Source of the DNA: Opeltia flavorubescens
Taxonomy: Eukaryota; Ascomycota; Lecanoromycetes; Teloschistales; Teloschistaceae
Direction: 5' to 3'
Assembly: GCA_000442125.1 (NCBI GenBank)
Contig: KE546980.1
Location: forward strand, 868,001-932,000
DNA: 64,000 nt
Below are positions 14,501 to 27,962 of the stretch, in pieces. How positions within the stretch are numbered: the stretch's first letter is position 1; every line of letters starts with the position of its first letter. The position numbers and the translations under genes were made by a program. The notes below the pieces were generated by a model. It did not search any database. It worked only from the letters and a program-made list of their open reading frames with translations, and was not told where the DNA came from.

Positions 14501-17400
14501 TATTATTAAAGTATTTTAATCTAATATATAAAATCTAAATTAAAATAAATACTTTAGGTTTTAGTATTTTTAGTATTATAACTTAACTAAATAATAATAG
14601 TATTTACTATCTAATAGCTTTTTAATTAAAAAAAATAATAATAGCCGAACGGAGCTATAAAATTTATAATTAAAAGCTATTTACTATTATTAAAATCTTT
14701 AAATAATAGCGGTATTATTTTAAAAAGACTTAATATACTATTAAAATATAATTAAATTATAATAATTTAAAAAGATTTATACGTATTAAATAATTTAATA
14801 GTAGATAATAGCGTTAGATTATAAAATTAGTAGTTATAGATTTCAAAATCTTTTATTAAATTAAAAAATTAAATCTAGTAAATCCTTTATTAAAAAGGCC
14901 AGATTATTAAAAAATTAATCCTAAAACTTTAATAATAATACCTATATTATAATAAAAGCTATTTTTTACTAATAATATATTATCTATATTAATAGCGGTA
15001 AAAAGAATAAAAATAGTATATTTATATAAAAGATATAAAAAAAGGTTTAAAAAATTTTTATTAGGGGCTAACGCCTTTAAAAGACTTAATAGTAGTTTAT
15101 TAATTTAAAAATTTTATAGTATATTAACGCCTATAATATTCTATAAAAGCCTTATTAAAGGCCTTTTAAAAAAAGATTTACCTTTTAATAAAAAGGGTAT
15201 AATAAATCCTATTATTAGAATAACTAGTTATAAATAGCACGTCCTATATTAGATAATAAAAGATACTACTTCTAGCGAAACGGCTTATAACGATAGCTCG
15301 ATAAATATAAAAAAATAATTTTATAGCTTTAATAGGATAATAATTTTATTATTATTTAAAAATATAATATTAAAAATATTTATAAAAAGAATCCTAAATA
15401 TATAAAAGCCGGGTTATAAAATTTAAAAGTAAAAAATAAATTATTATTTTATAGATTTCTATATATTTTAAAAGACTTTATTATTTATATAAAACTTATA
15501 ATAAAATATTATAATAATTTTTTAGCTAGGTATTTTAGAATAAAATAGATAATAGAACTATTTTACCGCTAGTATTAATAGTTTAACCTAAATAGAAAGA
15601 TTAAGGAATATATATAAATATATAATATCTACTAATATATAAAAGTATACCGGTATAAATTATATAATAAACTATAATCCTTTTCTATTTCTAATAATTT
15701 ATATTAAAAAATTATTTTAGATTTTATAATAGGATTATTATTATTAAAATACTATATAGATATAACTAATACTATATTAATAATAGTAGACCGGTATTTA
15801 AAAATTGCTATATATATTTTATATATAAAAATATTTAATATAATAGAATTTATAAATTTATTTTTTAAAATAGTAATTTATAAAAGAATTATTTTAAAAA
15901 ATATTATTAGCGATAAAAGCTTGTTATTTATAAACGAATTCTAATCTAAAATCTACTACCGCCTAAAATTAAAAAGAAAATTAAATACTACTTTTTATTT
16001 ATAAATAGATAGCTAAATAAAACGTTAAAATTAATCGCTAAAATACTATTTTCGAATTTATTTAAATAAAAAGTAATTTAATTAAATAAAAATTCTTTCT
16101 ATTATAAAATTTATATATAATAATAGTATCTATTTTACTATAAATAAAATACTGTTTTTTTTATAAATTAGAATATATTTTAATCTAGAATTTAATATTA
16201 CGAATAATATTTTTAAAAAGAAGGCCTATAAAACTAGTATACTAGTAGTAAAAAAATATATAGAGGAACTAATAGAAATATATAAAAAGTTAAGCTAGAA
16301 ATAATAAAAAGTATAAAAATAATAGACGAAATACTATAATTATTTTTATATAAATATAGAGTTTAATTTAAATAATATAGTATTTTTATTTTTAAAAAAT
16401 TTAAAGCTAAAAAAACTATTTAAAAAACTTATTTATTATTATATCGGACTATATTATATTAAAAAATATATTAAATTTTAAATATATAAATTATTATTAC
16501 CGTTTAATTTACGTATTTATAAAGTCTTTTATATTTTTTTATTAAAAAAATATTAATAAAAAAAAGAGTAAAAGGTTCTTTAATATTTACTTCTAGAGCT
16601 TATAAATAACGAACTAGAATAGAAAATAGAAGTAATTCTAAATAAGTATATTAAAAGATCTAAAGGTAAAACGGGATAGTATTTAATTAACTAGATAACT
16701 TAATTAAAAAAATATAATTTATAATAGCCGAAATTAGATCTAGTAAATACCGGAGATCTAGTAAAAAAGTTTAATTAAAACTATAAAAAACCGCCGAAAA
16801 AATATAAAAGAAAAAATTAAATATATAATTATACTAACCGGTTTTTTTTTAAAGCCTTTAATAGGCTTTTTATAGCTTTAAATAATATTATATTTAGATA
16901 AAAAATAAGTATAAAGAAAAATAATATAAATAATAAAAGTTATATTAAATTTTTAGAAGTTAATTAATTTATTTAAAAAGAACTTATTAAATATAAATTA
17001 AAATCGAATTTAAAATAATAAATAGAGTTTATTAAATTAAAATTTAAACCTATTTAATAAAATAAATATTTATTAATAGTTATATTCTATTTAATTTTCT
17101 TATATTATATTTTTATATATCGTTTTATAACTTACTATACTCTTTTATTTTATAACTCGCTATATTTTTATATATTATTTTACGATTTATTATACTCTTT
17201 TATTTTATAATTTACCGCGTTTTTTTATATTAATAAACTTTGAGTCCGTTTTTTTTATATTAGCTCTACTAGGTAATAAAATTTTATTAGCAACCTTATC
17301 GGTAGCTACACGGCGATAGGAAATTATATTACTCTTTAGAATTTTAGGTATTTTTAGAGTTTTTAGAATTTAGAAGCTCTAAAGCCTTTTTTATAATACC
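11543..17400 (+). mobile_element. Decayed Gypsy-type (chromovirus) LTR retrotransposon body
   Basis: Plus-strand remains of a Gypsy polyprotein can be recognised by their residual pattern: the reverse transcriptase region around 13.74-14.06 kb, an RNase H-like region following it to about 14.8 kb, an integrase region about 15.7-16.2 kb, and a chromodomain-like tail at about 16.6-16.8 kb. The gag part would lie at 11.6-12.6 kb. The order (gag, reverse transcriptase, RNase H, integrase, chromodomain) is that of chromoviruses. The element is a dead, old fossil with very many breaks caused by RIP-type mutation across its whole length. It is probably interrupted on its right side by the element at 17.46 kb. 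Confidence 0.75.
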
Positions 17401-17456
17401 GGATTATCCTATTCTATTAGTAAATAAATAGCTTAAAGCATAAAAATTTTATATTA

Positions 17457-17717
17457 ATATAAAAAGGATGCAATAGCAGGAAAACTGTATAGAAGTATAA
17501 ATAATAGTCTAGCATTCTATTATCGCATATACGGAGCTATATATAGAGAATATATATATATTAATATCTAGAAAGCTATAAATATTAGGGGGGAATTTCT
17601 TTAACTATATAGGCCCTTTTTTCTACTAGTATAATATAGCAATATAACGTTTTAATTAAAGTTATACAACGGCTTTATAATATTATAATAAGCTAGATTA
17701 TTATTAATTATAATAAT
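17457..17717 (+). repeat. LTR-like repeat, left copy of nested element
   Basis: A 261-bp segment that aligns end to end with 24,723-24,982 in direct orientation, and in reverse orientation with 4,886-5,142. Equal length and direct orientation at the two ends of a 7.5-kb interval point to an LTR pair. The left boundary is placed at the start of the shared TATAAAAAGGAT block. Confidence 0.7.
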
Positions 17718-20700
17718 ATTCCCTTTTTTATAATAATATCCTTACTATTTTATAATTAGGCGATATATATATAATAGATAGCTAAGCCCTTTATATAAAG
17801 CGCGCGTATTTAGACGCGTATTAGTTAAATTAATAATTTAAAAATATATAACGCTAATATATATTTATATATAAAACGTCTTATTATTATATATAAAATA
17901 TATAAATAGCTTTATTTTATATATTAAGAATTATTCGGTATTAATATTAATATTAGCTATTATATTATAATATATTATTAATACTTTTTAATACTTACTA
18001 AATACTCGCGCTAAAATATATTTATAGAAATTAATATCGTTTAATAGCTCTATTTAATAATTATACTATATTATAATAATTATAAATAATTAAAATTATT
18101 AAACTTTAAATAATTTAATTTATATTACTAGTATTATAGACTTTATATTAAATAATATAATTTTATTTTTTATTTATAAATATATAATAAATATTTCTTC
18201 TTTAGTATACACCTATTCTTTAATTTAAATTTTTATTATTTTTATTATACCTTGCCTTTATTTACTAGTTCTACTTTTTTATAAATTTTTTCTAACTTTT
18301 ATATCTTTTATTATAGATTCTAAGGCTCCTAAAACTCCTATAACTAAAAAGATTCTTTAGAATATATAAGCGCCTAATACTTTAATATTACTAAATATTT
18401 TAGTTTTATAAAAGGATTACTACTATTAATATATTAAAACTAGTATTATAATATATATCGCTTATCTAATACTACTATTTAATAACCCCTAATAAAAAAT
18501 AATCGAAGAATAATTTTACTATATACTATACTTTTACTTATTATATAAAATCTAGCGTTAGTTTTAAATATTATATATATTATTTTAAGCTTTAAAAGAA
18601 ATATAAACTAGTATATTAAATCTATATATCGCGGTAGCTTCTTTAATCTATATAGATTCTTTAAAAATTTATTTTAATAGCTAATAAAATAATTATTATT
18701 ACTATTACTATTAACATTATTAATAAAAATAAAAAGCAATATATTATATACCGCTCGCGCGCTATTATTTTTTCTAGCCGTAAATAAATTAAAATTTAAG
18801 AAAAAACTAAAATATAGTAAAAAAAGACCGTCGATACCTTTAATATTATTAAAGCTATTTATATTTTAAAAAAATTAATTAATATAAATATTAATATAAT
18901 ATACTTTATTATATATTTACCCCTTTTATATAATTTTACGCGCTAACTTTACGCTAAAACTATTTAGATCTTTTAGTTATTAAAAAAAAGTAGTTAAATT
19001 TAATTAAAAAAAATAATTTTTCCTTTATTAATAAGAGTAAGGTAAAAAAAGGTAATATTATTATATAGTTTTATATTTATTTAACGCTTTATATTTATCT
19101 TTAATATTTTATTTTATATATTTATTCCTATATTTTACTTTTAAACCTATATTACTTTTAAGTAGTTATAGTTTTAAAGTCTATATTTTAATAGAATTTT
19201 TTTTTAATTTTAACCTTCTTTAATAATATATTTTATAATATATATCTTCTAATATATATTCTACTAATAAGCTTCGGTAATTATATAAAGTTTTATTTTT
19301 ATTACTACTTTATATTTCTAATATTATTTATTATTTTATTTATTACTTTACTTATATATTTATATATAGTTTAGTTATAATTTTTTTTTTTTTTTTTATC
19401 TTTTTTTTAAAAAACCCTTTTTACTATTATTTAATAGTTTTTTAAAATATATATAATAGAAATTATCTATATATTTACTAGCTCCCGATATTTTTTTACT
19501 ATTAAGCTAGCTATTATTTTTAAAGCTATAGCTAAACTATTTTATTAAATATTATAATTTTCTATAATACTATTTTAAATTAAATACTTTTTTTATTTTA
19601 TATTACTTTTTACTATCAATAAATAAAAGTAGTAGATCTTTTTTATCTCTTTTTTCTACTATTATATATAGTTTAAAAAGAAAAATATAAAAAATAAAAT
19701 AGATATAACCTATTAATATTAGAAGTTCTAGATAATATAATTATAAACTTACTAGTTTTATTATTTTAAAAAACCTATAAAATTTATAATCTAGTTTTTC
19801 TAATAGCCTTTTTATTTTAATATTATACCTATTTAATTATATTATATTACTAGTAATAAAGTATTTTATAAAATATTTTTAATTATAATATTTAAATTAT
19901 TTTTTTATTACTATTTTTTATTAGCTTTTAAATTAAGTATATATATATATATATCTTTTAGTATATTAAGGCGCTTTAAATATATTACTTTTAATATTAT
20001 TAATTTAAATATTATTTTCTAGATTAAAATATTTATTAATAGCGGTAAAAAACGGCGTTATATTAATAAAAGTATACTTACTATTATTATATATAAATTA
20101 TATAAAAGGTAGTTATTTATTTTAATTATTTTAATTATAATTAATAAAATCTTTTAAAAATTACTTTAAAGTTTAATTTTATTATTTAATTTACCCGTCG
20201 GTTTATAAATAAAAAATAATATTTAAATAACGCTTAATCTTTAAATAATAATAAAAAATAGATTAAAATTATAAAATAAAAAAAGTTCTTTAATTAAAGA
20301 CTAGCGATTTAAATATACTATAATAGCTATATATTTTATTAACGAAAATATCCGCTAGCTCTATTATAATTATAATTATCTAGTATAAAATATATATAAT
20401 AAGCTTTATATAGCGGTTAATTATTATAAAAATCGAATTATATATAACGCGGAAGTATTTATATAAAAATAAATTAATAATAAAATCTATAATTAAATTG
20501 TTAAATAGTTTTAAAAATCTTTCTAATAATTATATTTCGCTATATAGCTTATATCTTATAAATTTTATCTAATAGTATATATTAAAAGTTTATATATAGT
20601 ATTTAATATTTTTTATTATATCTAATTAAAAGTATTTTTAGCGAATAAACTTTAATATTTTTTTATAATTAAAGTAATCTATTATAAAATTATTATAATT

Positions 20701-23700
20701 ATATTTAAAGGCCTTTTATCTAATTATATTAAAAGGTAAATACTATTTTTTATTATAATAGAGTAATTTTTAATTCTAATAATATTTATAATTTTTATTA
20801 AATTATTTTAATACTATATAAACGCTTAATAAATTATTAAATAACCTTTTTTTTAAAAATACTAATTTTCTAGCTATATTATTAAATTTTTAAAACCTTT
20901 TTATAATATAGTAAAAAAATAATAAAAATATATTATATATATTTTTTAAAGCCGCTTCTTTAATAATTTATTATTTTAATTATAAGTTTTTAGAACTATT
21001 AGAATTATTTAAAAGAATTAATTAAATATTATTATATATAGTAGTATCAGGTTTATAAAAAACTATTAGCTTTTTATATACCCTAGAACTATAAGTTTTT
21101 ATTAATATCTACCTTTTTTTTATTTTAAAAGACTTCCCTTTAATTATAAAAAGCGGAGTTAATATTTTTATATCGCTCTTTAAAATATTTTTTTTTTTTT
21201 TTTTACTAATATTAAAAGTATTTTCTAACTATAAAAAGGTATAAATAATATAATATTATCGCGCTTTTTTATATAGATATTAAATACGCGACTTTTTATT
21301 AGAAATTTATACTTAAAAGTATTCTTTAAAAAGTCGCCCTTTTTATTAAAAATATTAGCCTTCGCTTTTTTCGCTATATAATATATTATTATCGCTTTTT
21401 AAATATTTTTAATAACAGTTTTAATATTTTTAAATAATTTTTAAAAGTTTTTTTAAATATTTTTAAAATTAATTAATAATATTTTATTATTAAAATAATT
21501 TTTTTTATTACTTCTAAATAACTTTCTAATATTATTTAAAGTCTCCTATAAACTTTTAAATTTATTTTTATTTTATTTTATAAAAGTCCTAAATAAATAG
21601 TACTAAATCTTTAAAAGACTTATAATTAGTTTTATACTTTTTTTAAAATTCTCCTAAAACTTTTTAAAATATAGAATCGAATAAATATACTTCTAATTTA
21701 AAATATTAAAAGCGGTATAAACTTTAAATATTTTATAATTACTTTTTTATAATATTATATTAATAGGGTTTAATTTACTTAGTTTATATTTTAAATCTAG
21801 ATTTAATTTAACTAGCTGTTTTTATTATTTAACATTTCTATAACTAAATTCTTTCTTTATAAAAAAGTTATAAAAATTTATATAATTAATAAAAACTTTT
21901 ATTTTATAAAAGGTTCTTTTAATATAATATTACTACTATTTATAGATATAAATAATAACTAGTATTTCCAAATCTTTTATATTATAGTTATATTTAGCCG
22001 TTATTTTTTTCTAAAACTAATAGGCGATAAAGTACTAATAGATCTATATATTAGTATTAAAAAGCTATAAAATAATTACTAAAATAGTATACTTTAAGAC
22101 GTCTATTTTAATATAAATCTAAAATATATAATCGAATTATTATAAAATAAACGTTATTATAAAACGTTCCTTTAATATTTTAAATATACTAACTATTTTT
22201 TTAATTAAGATATATTTAATATAGGACTCCTTTATTATAATACTATTAAAATAAATAATAAATCTTATAAATTTAACTTTATATATATTAAATAAATACT
22301 TTTCTAATTTAATATATAGTTTATATTATAATAGCCTTATAAAAACCTTTTATATATATATCGGGTATTTAGTTTTATTTTTAAAATAAATTAATAAATT
22401 ATTTATATATATTATAATAAAAAAGTTTAAAAAATTTTTTAAATTTTTTTAATATATATTTAAAAGGTAGTTAAAATATTTATTAAACTAAATAATATAA
22501 TATAATATTTAAAATAGCTATAATAAATATAAAATATTATTTTTTATTTATTACCCTTCCGGATTCTAATATAATAATAGGTATTCCGAATATTTAAATA
22601 GATAAAAATTATTACTTTATATAGCTTATTTAAAGTTTCTAATATTAAAGAAAAAAAGTACCGGTTTTTAATAATAATCCGGTTTAGCCTTTAATAATTA
22701 ATATAAAAATAAAAACTACTATTTTTTTTTTTATAAATATAATTAAAGCGCTAGCTTGTAATATTAAATAATAGATAAACCTTTTTATTAGATTTTTATA
22801 AATATAAATCTATAAAACCTTTAATTTAATAATTAAAAGATTATATAAAAGTTTAAATAATAAATTATCTATTATTTTAAAAGTATAATTACTTATAAAG
22901 TATTTAAAAAGTTTATTAACTTTTTAAAAATTATAAATTCTTTTTAAATTAATATATTTTTTAGGTAAAATCGTCTCTTTAACGTTATATAAAGCGATTA
23001 TATTATTTTTATTATATAACTTTATATTAAAAAGGTATAATTATTTAAATTCTTTTACCTTTAATAAATATCCTAATTTTTTAACCGGGATTAGTTTAAT
23101 ATCTATTCCTATTAAAATAATATCGGGATCGCGCTATATCTATTATATATATATTTAATTAATATCTAGATTATATTAATATAACTATAAAAGGCTAAAT
23201 ATAATATTAAAAAACTTAATATTCGTTTTAATATATTTATTTATTATTATTCTAGATTTTTTTTTTAAATTAGTAAAATTAATTAGAAGTTTATATTTTT
23301 AAAAATAAATTAAGCTTATACCGTTTAATATCCTAATTAGTACTTTAATATTACGGCTATTATATAGCTTTAGCTTTTTTATATAATATTATAATATAAA
23401 ATTTAAGTTTATACTATAATTAATAAGTATAACTAATTTAACCTTTTATCTTTCTTTTTAAATAGTTATATTTATAACTAGATAAAATATTTATAACCCC
23501 GTTTATTAATAACCTAGTAGTATAAAGATAATATCTACTAGATTTTATTTTTTCCCTTTTTATTTTTATAAAGGTAATCGGGTCTTTTATAACTTTTTTT
23601 ACTATATTTTTAATAAATAATTATTATTAATATATTATTATTTTTATAAGATTCGCGGCTATTATTTAAACTATACTTTTAGAAATTATACTAGCCTTTA

Positions 23701-24722
23701 TAATCCCCGCGACTAATTATTATTATATTTATATTAATCGCCGGTATAGTAGTATTAAATAGATTCTATTTTTTTTAATTATTTTTATAGCTTCTAAAAT
23801 TTAATATTTTAGTATTTATATTACTATAACTAGTACGCGTTTAATATTATAATTAAACTAATTTAATTTTAATTATTTAATTAATAATCCTTTAATATAT
23901 TTTTAAAAGGTTAAATATTTTAAATATTTTATTAGCTATACTACTTTAAAAGGCGTTTTTTAAGATATTTATTTAAATATAATTTAGCAAAAATTCTTTT
24001 ATATAATCTTTAAAGTTTTTTAAATATTTAATAAATAAAAAAATATTTAATTTATCGCGATACTTTATATTAAAATATTATAATATTATTTTAATACCGC
24101 GGATAGTTTAAAGATCGAGTTAATCTAATAAAAATTTTAATTATTTTTTCTAGGTTATTTTAAACCTAATATTTAGATTCGCTTCTTTAATTTAGTTCTA
24201 TATATTTATTAAATAGCGATTAAAGTAGCCTATATTAAATAAAATTCTTAAAGCTTCTATTTTATATATAATTAGATAAGTTTTAAAAATATATTAATAT
24301 TCGTGTTTAAATAGTATATATTTTATATAATTTTTACTTTTATATTAAATAGGGTTAAGAATCTTTAATTTCGATTTTTTATTTATTTTCTATTTTTTAA
24401 TATATTTAAAATCGTTAATTAAAGTTTTAAAAACTTATTATCGATATATAATAGTAAATAGTTCTAGAAATTCTAATTCCTTTTTAGCTTTTAATATTTC
24501 TAACCTTCTTTACTAATAAACTAGAGCTCGTTTTATTTTAAAAGCTCGAATTTCTATATCTAAAACGTCGCTAATAAGCTTATCTATATTATTATCTTAT
24601 AGTATAGCTATATTTATTAGCGGTTATAATCTAATTATAGGTATAGTATTATTATTACTATTTTATATTATAGCTTCGCGATATAGTTAAACTATCTTTT
24701 ATAAGGAGTAGAAATATTAAAG
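17718..24722 (+). mobile_element. Decayed LTR element with a 3.1-kb insertion
   Basis: The interval between the two 260-bp LTR-like repeats. Its LTR-proximal part (17,718-18,420) recurs inverted at 4,190-4,885. The 3.1-kb repeat unit at 20,205-23,342 sits inside it as a likely insertion, leaving about 3.9 kb of the element's own sequence. I cannot identify gag or pol domains with confidence, so it may be a short or non-autonomous LTR element. It is dead and heavily RIP-mutated throughout, with many breaks. Confidence 0.6.
20205..23342 (+). repeat. 3.1-kb mutated repeat unit, copy 2
   Basis: Second copy of the unit at 892-4,182, same orientation, inserted within the LTR element at 17.46-24.98 kb. 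The two copies are both strongly AT-rich and differ by many transitions and a few short length changes. The flanks differ completely between copies, which marks the limits of the unit. Family not recognised. Confidence 0.7.
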
Positions 24723-24982
24723 TATAAAAAGGATATAATAATAGGGAAATTATATAAAAGTATAAATAATAATCTAGCGTTCTATTATTATATATATGAA
24801 GTTATATATAGAAAATATATATATATTAATATCTAAAAAGCTATAAATATTAGAAAGGAATTTTCTTAACTATATAGGCCCCCTTTCCTACTAGTATAAT
24901 ATAGCGATATAATATCTTGGCCGAAGCTATATAACGGCTCTACGATATTATAATAAACTAGATTATTGTTAACTATAATAAT
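24723..24982 (+). repeat. LTR-like repeat, right copy of nested element
   Basis: Direct repeat of 17,457-17,717 (see there). The shared GGCC core and ACTAGTATAATATAG block lie around 24,878-24,905. The right edge is where similarity stops, near the ACTATAATAATT run. Confidence 0.7.
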
Positions 24983-27659
24983 TAAAAATAGTTTCTTTTT
25001 TCTTTATTATATATATCCTTCTTTATATTCCCTTTATTAATATTTCTATTAGTGGTTTACTATTAGTTTAATATAGAAAAAAATTAATAGTTATAAAAAT
25101 ATTATTAATATTAAAGGTTTAAGGGAACTAGTAATTAAAGCGGTATTATCTAATCGAAAAAATATTATTTAATTTATTTTTTCCTTTTTAAAAATATTAT
25201 TTAATTTATTCCTTCCTTTTTAAAAATATTATATAATTTATTCCTTTTTTTTTTAAAATATTATAGCCGAAGTCTTTAAAGTATTATAATCGAAGCCGTT
25301 TTCTATTATTATACTAATCTTTATATATTCTAGATTAATTTAAAAGCGATAAAATAGAATATAAATTTATAATTTATAGAATTAAAGTAAATTATAGGTC
25401 TATATTTATTTTTTACTAAATTGTACTTTTAGGTTAGCCGCTTTCTATTATATTTTTTTTACTCGCCGGTATAATTATTATTTTTACTTTTTTATTTAAT
25501 TTAGAGTCGCTTTTAACTTTAATAGATTATTTAACTAGATAAATAGTAAAAAACAGCCTATAACGGTCGGCGTTTTAATATTTAACTCTAGGGGCTTTAA
25601 TAAAGCCGGGTCTTATAATTATTAAAAGAAGTTAGTAGAAAATAATAAAATTTAATATAATAAATATAAATATATTAGATTTAATAAACTAGCCGGCCTT
25701 TTTATAAAAATAGATTATTTTTAATTAGTTTAGCTACTATTTAAAATTCTTTTTAGATTATTATTAGAAACTAGTTATTATTTTAGATTTAAAAAAAATT
25801 TTTACTAGAATTAAATAATATATTAGGCTATCGTTTTATATTATTTAACTACCGATTAATTTAAAGCGAAGTTATTAAAAAAATCGATTTTTAAAAATAT
25901 ATAAAATAATATTAAAGGCTTTAATAAAAATCTAATAATAAATTTAATAAAAAAATTAATTAATATTAGATTTAAATAAATTATTATTAAAGGTTATATA
26001 AAAAATAATAAAAATTATATTAAATTTTATTAATTAAATTTTTAATTATTAAATACTACTTTTATTATAAAAAATACTCTATTTAAAAATAATTAATTAA
26101 AATTTAATAATAAAATTTAATTATACTAGCTATAAATTAATAGCGAATCAATTAAAGATAAAAAATTAAATAATAATCTACTATAATATAGTAAAGATTT
26201 ATCTTTATTATTACTAAATATTATAGATTCGGATATTTTTTTTTTCTTTTTATTTCTCTTATTTATATTATTTAAATAGACTTCTTTTTTTTATAAAGAA
26301 ATATTAATTATATAAAAACTATTAAAACGAGCGGGATTTAATATACGGGTTTATTTATAGAATTTCTAATTTTATAAAAATTTTTAAAATCTATTATTAA
26401 ATTATTCGAAACTTTAAAATAGAACTTCTTTTATTAAAATATTTAGGAAAAAATTTTTATTTTAGTCTATAAATAGATTTTAGCCGCGAAAAAATAAATT
26501 TAAATTTAGATAAAAAAAATAATAAGTTTTTATAGATATAAATAATTAACGACCTATATATAATATATTATTCTCCCGTTTTAGCTTATATACTTATCGC
26601 TCGAGATTATAGATTTTTTAATAAGAGTTTTTTTATTTAATAAAATCCTAATAGGCTTTATATAAAAACTTATTATTATAAACTAATAATAGATTAATTT
26701 AATTACTAACTAAATTAACGCTTTAATTATAAATTTAAAAATTCCGAGCTATTTTTATTAACTTTTTATTTATAGAAGATATAAAGTTTTATTTTTAAAT
26801 AATATTTAAATATTTTTAAATATATCTACAATATTTTTATACTATTAGTTATATAAAATAAAAAATTTAGATAATATTAGTATAAAATAATTAATATATT
26901 AATAAACTAATTATTAAATAACTTTAAATATTTTTATAGTTTTAATAGTATATATAATATAAAAGCCTTATATATTTCTTCTAGTATAATATATATAGAA
27001 TCTTATTATTAAAAAATATAGCTTTTAATAGCGCGCGAAAATAACGGTTATATAGTAAAAGTTTTATATTAAATTAGATTTATAATTTAAGTAACTATTA
27101 AACTTTAAATTATTATATAAAGGTTTTATCTATTAAAAAATAAATATAAAAATAAAAGAGTTTTATTATTAATATTTTTAAAGGCTTCGTTATTAATAGA
27201 TTTACTACTATTAGATAAACTATTAAATATTATAATATCTATAATAATTAATACAGAAAAAAAAAAGAAAATTTTTTATAAAAACTTAAATTTATCTATT
27301 AATATAATTACTAGCCCTTTTTATATTATATTAAAATAAAGTTTATATATTAAATAAAAAAAGGTTTTTAACCCCTTTAATTATAATAATAATATAATAT
27401 TTTTTCTATTTTTTTCCTATTTATAAAGGTATATATAACGTTGTAAATCTTTAGCGGATTTTTAATAGAATTTTAATAGTAGAAAAGTAACGGAAATTAG
27501 TAATTATTTTTATAGTTAATAGTATTATTATAAATAACTCTTTTTTTTTTTTCTACTAGATTTTAAATAGTTTTTAATAAATATTTATTTAAATATTCCA
27601 AGCAGCTTAAATTACTTCTAAACTTTAATACTAAAATTAGTATTTTAAAAAAAGAGGTA

Positions 27660-27962
27660 ATTATTACTATTAAATTATAGGAGTAGTTAGTATTTAAATC
27701 CTAGATAGAAATTATAAAATAGAGATAATATATTAAATTACTAGTATAATAGGCCTTTTAAAAAGCCTAAACAGGATTATTTAAATAATTACCTTTTAAT
27801 ATAAAGTAAATATATTTTTAAATATATAACGATTCCTTTTATTTTCTACTAAAAAATAAGAATTAGTTCTTTAATATATCTAAATATATATATTATAAGT
27901 AGTTTTTTTATAGTAGTTCACGCTTTTAAATTGGTTTAATTATATCTAGTATATTATAATTT
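27660..27962 (+). repeat. LTR-like repeat, possible right LTR of the chromodomain element
   Basis: About 300 bp aligning in direct orientation with 11,235-11,542. It may be the 3' LTR of the Gypsy element whose body starts at 11.5 kb, pushed away by the nested element at 17.46-24.98 kb. Alternatively it is a solo LTR of the same family. The 2.7 kb between 24,983 and 27,659 shows no domain I can identify. Confidence 0.55.
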
